DNA of 64,000 nt from Flavobacterium sp. Root186 (GTDB taxonomy: Bacteria > Bacteroidota > Bacteroidia > Flavobacteriales > Flavobacteriaceae), in NCBI RefSeq assembly GCF_001428525.1, contig NZ_LMHW01000010.1:372341-436340 (forward strand), written 5' to 3'. Shown piece by piece: positions 18,904-28,461 of this stretch; position 1 is the first letter of the stretch; each line of letters begins with the position of its first letter. Under the pieces are notes generated by a model. It had not been told where the DNA came from and did not search any database. It saw nothing but the letters and a program-made list of their open reading frames with translations. Position numbers and translations under genes: made by a program.

Positions 18904-20832
18904 ATGAGAAAAATGTTTATTCATCGAACTTTGAGCTTACTGATACCCGCAGTATTTTTTGTACTGACAAGCGGTAAAGCACAAAACAAAGACCTTTACC
19001 TGAAGTCTAAGGATAATCTAAATAAAATTACTTTGTCTTTAACCGAAGATGGAAAGTTGTCTTATAAAGTTACCCGCAGAGATAAAACGATAATTCTGGA
19101 TTCGCCGTTGGGACTGAATTGTGAAAATAATGATTTTACATCTGGACTATCGGTTGTTAAAATTTCTTCAATCGAAGAAAAGCGTGAAAAATATGAGCTT
19201 AAAGTCGCCAATAATAAAGTTGCCGATCATATTTTTAAAACTAAAAGCATAACCTTTAAAAACAAACAAGGCGCTTTAATCACAATCGATTTAATTGCCG
19301 GAGAAGAAGGTGTTGCTTTTAGATATAAGTTTGCTGAAAAGGAAGAGAAAACCAGAGTGGTTAAAAACGAAATTACTGGATTTCATATCGATCAAAATGC
19401 AAAAGGCTGGCTTCAGCCGTACAATAAGGCTGGAGATTACACGCCGGGTTATGAAGATTTTTATGTGAATGTAAAATCCGGAGATCCAATAAGCGGTGCG
19501 CGAAATGTTTCTGTTGGCTGGTGTATGCCGGCGCTTTTTAATGTAAACGATACTAAAAATTGGGTTTTAATTGCAGAATCAGGAGCTGAAGGTACATTTC
19601 CGGGCTGTCATTTACAGCCGGATTCTAATGACGGAATTTACAAAATAGCATTTGCACAAAAAGATGAAAAATTCACCTTGCCTTTACCAGATACAAACGC
19701 TTATCCTGAATCAAATTTACCATGGACAATGCCATGGAGAGTTATTTTGATTGGTGATAAAGCGGGAGATATATTATTATCAACTCTAATTACAGATTTG
19801 GCTCCAGCCTCTAAAATTGAAGATACTTCATGGATTGTACCGGGAAAAGCAGCCTGGTCATGGTGGTCGCATCCTGATGATTTCACACCAGAAATGTATA
19901 AAAAATTCACGGATGTTTCGGCTTCATTTGGTTTTAAATACACGCTTTTTGATGCGGGATGGGAAAAAGCCAATAAAGAAGGAAAAATTATTGATCATGC
20001 TTTGTCTAAAGGAGTTCAGCCATTAGTTTGGGGATATTCGGCAGAATATTTTAATCCGGAAAAAAGGAAAAAAAGATTTAAAGAACTCGCTGATATGGGA
20101 GTAAAAGGCGTTAAAATAGATTTTTGGTGTTCAGACAGACAAGAAGTAATGAGCATGCTTCAATCGGTTTTTGAAGATGCCGCCAAAGAACATTTGCTTG
20201 TAAATCTGCACGGTACAACTGTACCAAGAGGATGGCACAGAACATGGCCCAACTTTGTAACGGCAGAAGCTATTTTAGGAACAGAAAGCTATTTTTACGA
20301 ACCAAGATTTCCTGAAATGGCAGCGCAGCAAAATACAGTATTACCCTTTACAAGAAACGTTGCGGGACCTGCAGATTATACTCCGTTTGCGTTGACATTT
20401 CGAAAATATACGCGTTTAAATACAGCAGTGCATGAATTGGCAATGGCCATGATTTATACATCGGGAATTATTCATTTTGCCGATTCAGAAGAGGTTTTTA
20501 ATTCGCTTCCAAACGAACTTAAGGATTTATTAAAAGAAATGCCGGCTACCTGGGATAAAACAGAGTATGTAATTGCTGAACCAGGTAAGGAAATTGTTTT
20601 ATTTCGTAAAAAAGATAATCTTTCTTATGTTATTGGGATAAACGGTACTAATACATCATTGCCAATTTCAATTGATTTGACTAAATACGGTAAGGGTTTT
20701 TCAAAATTCAGGGTTATTTCTGAAGGTGCAGATCCGTTAATGGAATTTAAGATTTCAAATTATCCTATAACTTCAAAATGGCAGTATAATTTAGCTCCAA
20801 AAGGAGGATTTATTATTCAGTTTATAAAATAG
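18904..20832 (+). CDS. GH97 glycoside hydrolase, retaining type (alpha-galactosidase-like)
   Basis: Periplasmic enzyme with a signal peptide (hydrophobic LLIPAVFFVLTSG, then KAQ). The N-terminal beta-sandwich domain (residues about 25-280) precedes a TIM barrel with the GH97 landmarks WSWWSHPDDFTPEMY, YTLFDAGWEK, GVKIDFWCSDRQEVM, TTVPRGWHRTWPN and RNVAGPADYTPFAL. GH97 has inverting members that lack a nucleophile and retaining members with an Asp in the strand-4 motif; here D406 in KIDF is present, as in the Bacteroides alpha-galactosidase, so a retaining alpha-galactosidase or beta-L-arabinopyranosidase is likelier than a SusB-like alpha-glucosidase. E455 and E461 are acid/base candidates. 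Length (642 aa) is normal. It follows galM by 23 bp. Confidence 0.9.
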   Translation: MRKMFIHRTLSLLIPAVFFVLTSGKAQNKDLYLKSKDNLNKITLSLTEDGKLSYKVTRRDKTIILDSPLGLNCENNDFTSGLSVVKISSIEEKREKYELKVANNKVADHIFKTKSITFKNKQGALITIDLIAGEEGVAFRYKFAEKEEKTRVVKNEITGFHIDQNAKGWLQPYNKAGDYTPGYEDFYVNVKSGDPISGARNVSVGWCMPALFNVNDTKNWVLIAESGAEGTFPGCHLQPDSNDGIYKIAFAQKDEKFTLPLPDTNAYPESNLPWTMPWRVILIGDKAGDILLSTLITDLAPASKIEDTSWIVPGKAAWSWWSHPDDFTPEMYKKFTDVSASFGFKYTLFDAGWEKANKEGKIIDHALSKGVQPLVWGYSAEYFNPEKRKKRFKELADMGVKGVKIDFWCSDRQEVMSMLQSVFEDAAKEHLLVNLHGTTVPRGWHRTWPNFVTAEAILGTESYFYEPRFPEMAAQQNTVLPFTRNVAGPADYTPFALTFRKYTRLNTAVHELAMAMIYTSGIIHFADSEEVFNSLPNELKDLLKEMPATWDKTEYVIAEPGKEIVLFRKKDNLSYVIGINGTNTSLPISIDLTKYGKGFSKFRVISEGADPLMEFKISNYPITSKWQYNLAPKGGFIIQFIK

Positions 20833-20850
20833 TTGAAGATATCAAAAGTA

Positions 20851-20886
20851 AAAAATCCTTTAAACATTCTTGTTTAAAGGATTTTT
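20851..20886. terminator. bidirectional terminator
   Basis: Perfect 16-bp arms (AAAAATCCTTTAAACA / TGTTTAAAGGATTTTT) around TTCT, with A- and T-tracts at either end, between the convergent GH97 and PepSY genes. Confidence 0.85.
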
Positions 20887-20912
20887 GTTTTAATTTTTTA
20901 TTGAATGAAAGA

Positions 20913-22010
20913 CTAAGCTTTTACCTTTTTAGTTTTTGATTTCTTTCCTTTTTTCCACCAAATAATAAATCCGGTTATGGGAAGAGAAGCTCCAATCAAA
21001 CTTACCAAACTCCAGATTATTTTCCCTGTAAGGCCAAAGAAAACACCTGTGTGTAAATCATGATTACTGGCTTCATATACATCTGCAGCATTGTTGTCTT
21101 TGTAAAGTTTTGCGCGAAGCATTTGACCCGTTTTTCCGTCAAAGAAAAGGGTGTTTTGTTTTCTTGCCCAATCATTCGGATACGTCATTCTTACTCTCAA
21201 TTCTCCCGTTTTTCTGATTGAAAATGAAACTGAAGTTGCTCCCGGATATTTTGAGTTGGCACTTTCATAAATGTTATTGTATCGAACCGGAATTGTGGTT
21301 GAATCAATTTTTTCTTTAGATAAAACTTCATCTCCTTTTCTAAGTTTGCTTCCGGTTACTATACTAACCGATTTTTTAACGGTATCGTATTTAAAATACG
21401 TTCCAGAAAAAGCGATTAAAAGCAAAAAAATAGAAGCATAAAACCCTAAAACCTGATGCAGATCATAATTGACTCTTTTAAAAGAACCGCTCCACTTTAT
21501 TTTTAGTGACTGCTTTAGTAAACGTTTTTGATTCGGAAACCATAATACAATTCCGGTAATCAGCATGATGATAAAAATCACGACCGACCAGCCTTGAATA
21601 AATTCACCAACATCTCCCAGTAATAAAGTGCGGTGTATTTCAAGAACAATATTCAGCCAGTCTGCACTTTGCTTGTTAATTAAGCTTCCGTCATAAGGGT
21701 TAAAATAATACGTTTTTTTCTTTTTGGTTGAAATTTGAACCGCTGCATTGGGTTCTTCCGTATTTATTTTTAAGGCCGTAATTTTTTGCTTAGGCTCCAG
21801 TTTTTCATAATTTTCAATTATAGTTTTTAATCCTATAAATGATTTTTGCTGAACAGGAACATGCAGATATTCTTTCTGTGAAAAATCACGGATTTCTTCT
21901 TCAAAAACATAAAGAAATCCGGTGATGCTCACTATAAAAACAATGAGGCCCGATGCTAAACCGAGCCACAAATGTATTTGTCTTATTGTCTTTTTAAAAC
22001 CTTTGGTCAT
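20913..22010 (-). CDS. PepSY-associated membrane protein (putative ferric-siderophore reductase partner)
   Basis: A 365-residue inner-membrane protein of the PepSY_TM family. The N-terminal helix follows KKTIRQIHLWLGLASGLIV, the family's typical opening with the conserved IHLWLG; further helices are near VVIFIIMLITGIVLWFP, LGFYASIFLLLIAFSGTYF and IIWSLVSLIGASLPITGFII, with a basic tail (KKGKKSKTKK). Two periplasmic PepSY-like stretches lie between. It is 58 bp downstream of a TonB siderophore receptor in the same direction, the usual pairing in Bacteroidota, which suggests iron release or reduction after siderophore uptake. The biochemical role is inferred from the family and this context. 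Confidence 0.88.
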   Translation of the reverse strand: MTKGFKKTIRQIHLWLGLASGLIVFIVSITGFLYVFEEEIRDFSQKEYLHVPVQQKSFIGLKTIIENYEKLEPKQKITALKINTEEPNAAVQISTKKKKTYYFNPYDGSLINKQSADWLNIVLEIHRTLLLGDVGEFIQGWSVVIFIIMLITGIVLWFPNQKRLLKQSLKIKWSGSFKRVNYDLHQVLGFYASIFLLLIAFSGTYFKYDTVKKSVSIVTGSKLRKGDEVLSKEKIDSTTIPVRYNNIYESANSKYPGATSVSFSIRKTGELRVRMTYPNDWARKQNTLFFDGKTGQMLRAKLYKDNNAADVYEASNHDLHTGVFFGLTGKIIWSLVSLIGASLPITGFIIWWKKGKKSKTKKVKA

Positions 22011-22068
22011 AACTTATTATAAAAGCCCAAATGTAAATAATATCAGTCGAAATAACGAACTGAAAATC

Positions 22069-24450
22069 TTAGAATTTAAAGGTAATATTTCCCGTAACTC
22101 TCGTTGGATTTTGAGCAGCTAAACGGTATGACCAGTATTTCTCGTTTGTTAAGTTATCTACTTTTAAACCTAATCTGTATTTTGGTCTGTCATAAAAAAC
22201 AGAAGCATCTAAAACAGTGTATTCAGGAATTTGGAATTTAAAAGTAGCTGTATTAGTCTGGAAATATTTGCTTCCGTAAATTCCTCCAACACCAAATCCA
22301 AGACCAGATGCTGCACCTTGGGTTAATCTGTAACTTGCCCAAAGATTGGCAGTTGTTGGCGAACCAGCAGTTGTTGGTCGTAATCCGTTAGTAGTCGGAT
22401 TTGATTTTGATAATCTACTGTCATTATACGTATAACCAGCAACGATATTTAAACCTTTAATAGGATTTGCAATAAGTTCAGCTTCAAAACCTTTACTTAA
22501 CTGTGTACCATCCTGAATTTGAAAATTTGCATGATCCGGATCATTACGCGTTACGTTAGTTACTTCAATATTATAATAACTCAAAGTAGCACTAATTTTG
22601 CTAAAGTCGAATTTAACTCCTCCTTCTAACTGATTAGCGTGGTTTGGTTTAAAAACATCTCCGTTAAAATCTGAACCTCCAACATTATTAAATCCGTTCA
22701 TGTAATTGGAGAATACAGAGATTTTCTCTTTAACAATTTGATAAACTGCTCCAAATCTAGGAGAAAACGCGGTTTGGTTGTAATTACCTGTAGTAAGGTT
22801 AGTAGCTGGATAATACAATCCTTTATTAATATAACGGTCAGCTCTAAGACCTGCCATTACAATTAATCGATCAGTAATATTCAATACATCAGACACGTAT
22901 GCGCTGTATGTTCTTTCGTCATTAGATGTATAATTCACATAAGTAGCTGCAGCAAATAAAGGCTTTATTTTTTCCAGAGTAAAGTTATTATAAGCATTAC
23001 CCGGTTCTCTGAAATCGATAGCCGGCATATTTACCGTTGCATCATTACGCGTAGCACGTACGCTGTAGAAATCTAAACCTGCTACAACTCTGTTACGTAA
23101 GCTTCCAATTTTGAAATCACCATTAAAGTTTTGCTGAATGTCTGTACCATAATAAGGATAATCCTGATTTGTAACTTGTTGTCTTAATGTTTCGTTACTC
23201 ATAGCAGTCAATGCTACAGTATATCCTTCTGATGATGATCTTGTACGCGAAACAATAGTTTGTGACGTCCATTCATCTGAAATTTGGTATTTTAACTGTG
23301 CAAATATATTATACTGCTGAGCGGTATAATTTACAGTATTGTTAGCAAATGAAAGTTTATAAGGAATTCCCATTTCTTCAATGCTGTGTGCAGTAGCGCC
23401 AGCTCCGGTAAAAGGAGCTAATCTCGTTGGAGAAACTCCTTTTGATGCACTAAACTCAGCATCAATAAGTAAAGTCAGTCTTTCGTTTACCTGATAAGAA
23501 AAACTTGGTGCTATAAAAAAGCTTTTGTTAAAACCTGCATCCTGAAAACTTCTTTCGCTATGCAATGCTGTATTAATTCTAAAAAGAGCTGTTTTATCAT
23601 CATTAATCGGGGTATTAATATCGGCTGTAAAACGATTTAAATCCCAATCTCCTGCAGAATAAGAAACTTCACCTTTAAAGAAATCGAAAGGCTTTTTTGT
23701 TACCCTGTTAAACAAACCTCCAAAAGAAGAAATCGTACTTCCAAATAATGTTGCCGATGGCCCTTTGATAACTTCAATACGCTCTAAGTTAGAAGGATCA
23801 ATTGAATTATAAGTAAAACTTCCAACCCCGTTTCTTACTAACTGAGGTGTTGCAAATCCTCTCGAAATATTAGTTGATCTTCCCTGATTTCTAACCTCAG
23901 AAATACCCGCGCCCGGAATGTTTTTAAAAGCACTATTATAATCCGTGATTACTTGTTCCTTCATAAGTTCTTTACTTACAATGCTATAAACCTGCGGATT
24001 TTCCATGTTTTTAAGTTTCATTTTAGAAACTTCTTCACTTTCTTTTCTTGCAAATCGGTTTCCTCCTGAGCTTACAATAACTTCTTCTAATTTTTGTGAA
24101 GTATAAGCAAGTTCAAAATCAAGAGTTGCATTTGCATTATTTTGATCTACTAAAATAGAAGCCGGAGTAGACTCATAACCGTTTAGTTTTATTTCGACTA
24201 AATACGTTCCAAAAGGAATATTTTTTAGTAGATAAGTACCATCAGAATCTGTTGTGGTAGTTTTATTTAATTCTGAAATTTTTACCGTAGCACCTTGTAA
24301 AGGATTTCCGTCTTTCAGAATTGCTTTACCTGAAATAGTTCCCAAAGTTGACTGAGAAAAAGCCGTTTCTGAACATAAAAATACGATCAGGAACGCTAGA
24401 AACACTTTTGTTAAAACATTGTTTTTAAGTGTTTTAAATGTTGTTTTCAT
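22069..24450 (-). CDS. TonB-dependent siderophore receptor with carboxypeptidase-like N-terminal domain
   Basis: Outer membrane receptor for a ferric siderophore. In order: signal peptide (FLAFLIVFLCSETAFSQ), a carboxypeptidase-regulatory-like beta-sandwich (ISGKAILKDGNPLQGATVKI, TTTDSDGTYLLKNIPFGTY), a plug domain (NIPGAGISEVRNQGRSTNIS, SNLERIEVIKGPSATLFGS), and a beta-barrel ending in NLTNEKYWSYRLAAQNPTRV and a terminal Phe. At 793 residues it matches ferrichrome/catecholate-type receptors of the FecA/FhuA group rather than the roughly 1000-residue SusC group. The adjacent PepSY protein supports an iron role. The individual siderophore is not readable. A good promoter is present upstream, and regulation by iron would be expected. 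Confidence 0.93.
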   Translation of the reverse strand: MKTTFKTLKNNVLTKVFLAFLIVFLCSETAFSQSTLGTISGKAILKDGNPLQGATVKISELNKTTTTDSDGTYLLKNIPFGTYLVEIKLNGYESTPASILVDQNNANATLDFELAYTSQKLEEVIVSSGGNRFARKESEEVSKMKLKNMENPQVYSIVSKELMKEQVITDYNSAFKNIPGAGISEVRNQGRSTNISRGFATPQLVRNGVGSFTYNSIDPSNLERIEVIKGPSATLFGSTISSFGGLFNRVTKKPFDFFKGEVSYSAGDWDLNRFTADINTPINDDKTALFRINTALHSERSFQDAGFNKSFFIAPSFSYQVNERLTLLIDAEFSASKGVSPTRLAPFTGAGATAHSIEEMGIPYKLSFANNTVNYTAQQYNIFAQLKYQISDEWTSQTIVSRTRSSSEGYTVALTAMSNETLRQQVTNQDYPYYGTDIQQNFNGDFKIGSLRNRVVAGLDFYSVRATRNDATVNMPAIDFREPGNAYNNFTLEKIKPLFAAATYVNYTSNDERTYSAYVSDVLNITDRLIVMAGLRADRYINKGLYYPATNLTTGNYNQTAFSPRFGAVYQIVKEKISVFSNYMNGFNNVGGSDFNGDVFKPNHANQLEGGVKFDFSKISATLSYYNIEVTNVTRNDPDHANFQIQDGTQLSKGFEAELIANPIKGLNIVAGYTYNDSRLSKSNPTTNGLRPTTAGSPTTANLWASYRLTQGAASGLGFGVGGIYGSKYFQTNTATFKFQIPEYTVLDASVFYDRPKYRLGLKVDNLTNEKYWSYRLAAQNPTRVTGNITFKF

Positions 24451-24487
24451 ATGAAGTTTTGTAATTTATTCTTATTTAGACTGATTA

Positions 24488-24516
24488 CAAATATATAAAT
24501 AGAAGTATAAATTCAA
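24488..24516 (-). promoter_or_regulatory. promoter of the siderophore receptor unit
   Basis: On the - strand TTG (24516-24514) and TATATTTG (24495-24488) are 18 bp apart, an exact TTG / TAnnTTTG match, 38 bp before the receptor ATG. Confidence 0.65.
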
Positions 24517-24660
24517 TAGCAACATTAAAATTTTCTTAAAATAATATTAAAAATATTAAGCCGGAAAAATTCAGAATCTTAAATTGATAGTCAGGAAATA
24601 TATAAAAGAAAAAACCTCAATGTAAAATGAGGTTTTAATTTTTTAACGTAAAAAGAGGCT

Positions 24661-25818
24661 TTACTGTTTCTTATAAAATAATGTTGCTATTGCAAGAAGC
24701 GAGCTTATCCCTCCAAAGAAATAAACCGACTGATAGTTATAAAAACCTGCAATAAGTCCAGCAGCTGGTCCGGCCAATGCAAGTGAAAGATCAAAAAATG
24801 CCGCATAAGCACCTAAAGCCGTACCGCGCATTTGTGGAACTACTTTTTTAATTGCCAGTACGCCCAGAGATGGGAATATCAAAGAAAATCCTATTCCGGT
24901 AAGACTACAGCCTGCCAAAGCAATCATTTTTGAAGGCGCAAACCCAATTAAAAGCTGACCTATAATTTCGATAACCAAAGATACAAGTGCCACTTTATAA
25001 CCGCCAAATTTATCAGGAAATGAAGAAAAAAGAACCCTTGTTAATATATAGAAAAATCCAAATGCCATGAAAGCCAATGAAGGATTTTCCCAGTTTTTAT
25101 CTAAAAACAACAAAGCAATAAACGACGATATACAGGCAAACCCAATAGCAGAAAATGCTAATGCCAAACCTTGTTGTGAAATAAGTCCCACAACTTTGTA
25201 AAATGGAGATCTTACGAGAGACGGATCTGCAGGTAAAGATGGCAGTTTTAGCGTAAAAATCCAGCTTGCTGCAGAGAGCACACTTATTAAAATAAATACT
25301 ATCGTTATACCATAAGTACTTTTAAGCCATAAAGCCGCCGGAGCTCCAATTGCGATTCCTGCATACATGGCAATTCCGTTCCATGTCATTACTTTTCCAG
25401 ATTGCTGTATGCCTGCCAGACCTATTCCCCAAGATAGAGCGCCGGTTATAGCAAGACTCTCAGAAGTACCGTGTACGATTCGGGCAATTATCAGGAAGAT
25501 TAAAGCAGTCAGAGCATTATTTGTAAATAAGGAAGCAATTATATAAATAACCCCTGAAATAATCATCAGTAGTATTCCCAGATGATTGCTGTTTTTTGCA
25601 CCTTTTGTATCCGTTACCTTTCCAGAATATGCTCTTGTAAACAGAGTCGCAAATGACTGTAGTCCGATAACTAAGCCCACAATAAAATTGCTGAGGTTTA
25701 AATTTGTTTTTATAAAACCAGGCAGAATTCCCAGAGTCATGCCAATAGTTAAGTAAATAGCAAACACCGATAGAATTATTGGTGTGATCATTTTAGTGAA
25801 ATTGTTGGTTTGTACCAT
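24661..25818 (-). CDS. MFS transporter (YhhS-like exporter)
   Basis: Twelve-segment major facilitator protein of 385 residues. The start is set at ATG 25818; the longer frame begins only with TTG. Motif A-like residues follow helix 2 (RAYSGKVTDTKGAKNSNHLG) and again in the second half (SSFPDKFGGYKVALV). The pattern of short loops, GTSESLAITGALSWGIGL in helix 4-5 and RGTALGAYAAFFDLSLALAG in helix 10-11 resembles the YhhS/arabinose-exporter group rather than sugar symporters. It lies 75 bp downstream of an AraC regulator in the same direction, a usual arrangement for drug or metabolite exporters. The substrate is unknown. Confidence 0.85.
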   Translation of the reverse strand: MVQTNNFTKMITPIILSVFAIYLTIGMTLGILPGFIKTNLNLSNFIVGLVIGLQSFATLFTRAYSGKVTDTKGAKNSNHLGILLMIISGVIYIIASLFTNNALTALIFLIIARIVHGTSESLAITGALSWGIGLAGIQQSGKVMTWNGIAMYAGIAIGAPAALWLKSTYGITIVFILISVLSAASWIFTLKLPSLPADPSLVRSPFYKVVGLISQQGLALAFSAIGFACISSFIALLFLDKNWENPSLAFMAFGFFYILTRVLFSSFPDKFGGYKVALVSLVIEIIGQLLIGFAPSKMIALAGCSLTGIGFSLIFPSLGVLAIKKVVPQMRGTALGAYAAFFDLSLALAGPAAGLIAGFYNYQSVYFFGGISSLLAIATLFYKKQ

Positions 25819-25893
25819 TGTAGATTTTTTATAATTATACAACGGCAAAGGTAGACGGGAAGGGCAGCGCAGGGGATAGCCGATTAATGGCTG

Positions 25894-26745
25894 TTATTGG
25901 ACAATTAATGGTTTTGAATTTCTAAATTCAAGAGCAGTCATCGCAGTATTCTTTTTAAAGAAGCGTGAAAAGTATTGATAATCTTCATAGCCTAATTCGT
26001 AAGCTATTTGTTTAACATCAAGTGTGGTATAATAGAGCATACGTTTGGCTTCCAGTAAAATTTCCTGATTGATCCAGTAACTTGCCGGAAAGCCCGTGAT
26101 TTGTTTTGCAATTTCGTTAAGGTAAAGTGGTGAAATATTTAAAAGTGATGCATATTCCTGAACCTGTTTTACTTTTGTTTTGTGCTCAGCTATTAGCTGT
26201 TTAAATTTTACGACAGTATTATATTTTTGTCCTTCCGGACGAATCACTGAATCTTGTGAATCTAAAATTTTTGAAGCTACCAAACCAGCAAGAGTTTCTA
26301 TTATTGATCTTACGACAGAATCAAACAGCGGTTGTTGTGTTTGCTCAAGCATTGATGCCAATAACGGAAGTATTTTAAAAACCGTTTCATCACTCGTTAC
26401 CGATGCAGATTGTTTTGCATTTAAATAGGTAATGAAAATGTCACGATATTGAAGCGGAACTAAATCATTATCTACAAATACCAACCAGCCTTTGCATTGC
26501 TTTGCTTCAAGATAGCGATGTACTTGTCCGGGTGCTACGAAACCTACAGCGGGACCAATCTGGGTTATCTCTTTAAAATCAAGTTCCCAAAGAAAATTTC
26601 CATTTTGCAGGATAACAAACATATAATGATCGTCCCTGTGTGCAGTATGGAGATATTCCTGAAGATTATCAAAGGAAGCAATATCAATACCCGGAGCGTT
26701 TAGCTCATCTTTATGTATTTCGATAGTTTCTTTTTTAGTCGGCAT
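25894..26745 (-). CDS. AraC-family transcriptional regulator
   Basis: A 283-residue regulator with an N-terminal cupin-like sensor (ITQIGPAVGFVAPGQVHRYL; the P-x-x-H pattern is usual) and a C-terminal double helix-turn-helix (VKQVQEYASLLNISPLYLNE and DVKQIAYELGYEDYQYFSRF, with FFKKNTAMTALEFR at the end). It is the upstream gene of a pair with the MFS exporter and is likely its local regulator. The effector is not known. The C-terminal half is typical of flavobacterial AraC proteins; the N-terminal half is less conserved. Confidence 0.9.
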   Translation of the reverse strand: MPTKKETIEIHKDELNAPGIDIASFDNLQEYLHTAHRDDHYMFVILQNGNFLWELDFKEITQIGPAVGFVAPGQVHRYLEAKQCKGWLVFVDNDLVPLQYRDIFITYLNAKQSASVTSDETVFKILPLLASMLEQTQQPLFDSVVRSIIETLAGLVASKILDSQDSVIRPEGQKYNTVVKFKQLIAEHKTKVKQVQEYASLLNISPLYLNEIAKQITGFPASYWINQEILLEAKRMLYYTTLDVKQIAYELGYEDYQYFSRFFKKNTAMTALEFRNSKPLIVQ

Positions 26746-26883
26746 AATTCACCCAAAATTTTTATAAAACTACAAAATAATTCATATGCGGAAACTCAAT
26801 TATAATCCTGAGTCAGATTTCAATTGAAATCTGACTCAGGAAATACTATTTATAATTCACCTGAATTTCTTCGATAGTTAGAG

Positions 26884-27294
26884 CTAATTTTGAGCGTTAA
26901 ATTTTGCAATGGCTTCTGCTGTGACCGGCGTAAATAAATTGACAAGATTACCATCTGGATCACGAAATAAGAATGATTTATTTCCCCACGGCATTGTGGT
27001 AGGCTTTTGAACGATATTATTTTGAAGATAATTTTCTAATCTAATATAGTCTTGTTCTACATCTTCTGATTTAAATTCTATAATCACACTGCTGTTTTGA
27101 GCTGGTTTTGCGACCTCATCACCACCAAAGAAAAGTAAAGTTTTGGTACTTCCAATAGCTAATGTTGTGGTAGGTGTTTTAACCTCGGCAAAATCTGGAG
27201 TATATTGCACGGCGGTTATCCCCGTAACCTGCTCATAAAATTTTACTAGTTCTTCTAAACGGGCAGTAATAATGCGAATTGATACTAAATTCAT
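26884..27294 (-). CDS. VOC-family protein (glyoxalase/bleomycin resistance fold)
   Basis: Single-domain 136-residue member of the vicinal-oxygen-chelate superfamily, which includes glyoxalases, dioxygenases and antibiotic-binding proteins. It shows the two beta-alpha-beta-beta-beta units: LVSIRIITARLEELVKFYEQ VTG in the first, and VIIEFKSEDVEQDYIRLE leading to FLFRDPDGNLVNLFTPV in the second; the RDPDGN turn is the family signature. The first module has no obvious metal His at the usual place, so a binding function is possible. It stands beside an aldo/keto reductase (94 bp) in the same orientation. Substrate unknown. Confidence 0.82.
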   Translation of the reverse strand: MNLVSIRIITARLEELVKFYEQVTGITAVQYTPDFAEVKTPTTTLAIGSTKTLLFFGGDEVAKPAQNSSVIIEFKSEDVEQDYIRLENYLQNNIVQKPTTMPWGNKSFLFRDPDGNLVNLFTPVTAEAIAKFNAQN

Positions 27295-27388
27295 ATCTTA
27301 TTTTTTAAAGTTATAAGACAAAAGTAATTTCACGTTATGACAGCTGTTTGTCAGTAGACTTGAGTTTTTTATTTTTAGGAACCAACGG

Positions 27389-28348
27389 TTAACCTCTCAC
27401 GTTTGCCAGCAGATCATGCGGATATCCTAAACTAATGGCACTCAGTTTATCTAATTGTTGAATATGTTCGGTTGTTAATTCTATAGAAGAAGCTTTAAGT
27501 CCATCTTTAAAATGATCCATTGTACGTGCACCTAATATTGGAAAAGCGCTTTTAGATTTTACCCAAGCAAAAGCCACTTGTCCAGGTGTTGAATCAATTT
27601 CTTCTGCAATTACAAAAAGTTGATCCAGTATTGCTTTTGATTTTTCATCTTCGTGGTAATCAGAAGAAGCAAGAGTTATTCGCCCTGTTTCTCCTTTTCT
27701 GTATTTTCCCGTTAATGTGCCGCCGGCAAGAGGTGAGTACATCATGGTTCCTAATCCAAACTGCTCTGCCATTGGTATAAATTCACGATCTGCAGTACGC
27801 TGTAATAGATTATATTCGATTTGTACAGCAGTCAGTTTGGTTGAAGCAGCTATTGCAGAAACCTTCCATGCAGGAAAATTAGTTAAACCAGTATAAAGCA
27901 CTTTTCCACTTTTTACCAAATCTTCTAAACCTCTAATAATTTCGTCAAGCGGAGTAACGCCATCATCAAAATGTGGCATATAAATATCGATATAATCTGT
28001 TTTTAAGCGTTTCAGACTAGATTCTACAGCTTGTCTCATTGCTTTGCGATGATTTCCAAAATTGCTGATTTTAGGCGCAGCTTCATTACTTTGTGTGTAT
28101 TTTGTACAAATGATAAAATTGCTGCGCTGGTGTTCAATAAATTTCCCAATCAGTTCTTCCGATTCTCCAAGTTGGTATCGGTCAGAAGTATCTATAAAAT
28201 TCCCGCCCGCATCTGCATAAGCCATTAATATTTTATGAACTTCTTCGGGATTTGTTCCGTGTCCTTTACGTGTTCCAAAACTCGCTGCGCCCAATATAAT
28301 TTCACTGGAATATAATCCCGTTCCTGTGCCGAATAATTTATATTTCAT
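27389..28348 (-). CDS. aldo/keto reductase
   Basis: NAD(P)H-dependent carbonyl reductase with a TIM-barrel fold, 319 residues from ATG 28348 (a longer frame would need TTG at 28396). The catalytic tetrad is recognisable: Asp and Tyr in FIDTSDRYQLGESEELIG, Lys in IICTKYTQ, His in IYMPHFDDG. The C-terminal cofactor-binding segment is present as FPILGARTMDHFKDGLKA. It is divergent from the HxlR regulator gene, with a 114-bp shared region containing a perfect inverted repeat. HxlR regulators often control such reductases in response to reactive carbonyls or quinones; that link is an inference here. Confidence 0.9.
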   Translation of the reverse strand: MKYKLFGTGTGLYSSEIILGAASFGTRKGHGTNPEEVHKILMAYADAGGNFIDTSDRYQLGESEELIGKFIEHQRSNFIICTKYTQSNEAAPKISNFGNHRKAMRQAVESSLKRLKTDYIDIYMPHFDDGVTPLDEIIRGLEDLVKSGKVLYTGLTNFPAWKVSAIAASTKLTAVQIEYNLLQRTADREFIPMAEQFGLGTMMYSPLAGGTLTGKYRKGETGRITLASSDYHEDEKSKAILDQLFVIAEEIDSTPGQVAFAWVKSKSAFPILGARTMDHFKDGLKASSIELTTEHIQQLDKLSAISLGYPHDLLANVRG

Positions 28349-28397
28349 GATTTTTTTATTTTTTGTAAAATTACAGACTGCTTTTAAATCAGTCAAG

Positions 28398-28417
28398 TAC
28401 GGCTAAATTCAGCCGTA
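28398..28417. promoter_or_regulatory. putative operator in the reductase/HxlR divergent region
   Basis: TACGGCT and AGCCGTA form a perfect 7-bp inverted repeat around AAATTC. It lies upstream of both start codons, and upstream of a TACCTTTG -7 box (28441-28448) for the regulator gene. It is a good candidate binding site for the adjacent HxlR dimer. Confidence 0.5.
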
Positions 28418-28461
28418 TAAGATTTATCATTTTTATATTTTACCTTTGATGTCCAATTGAA

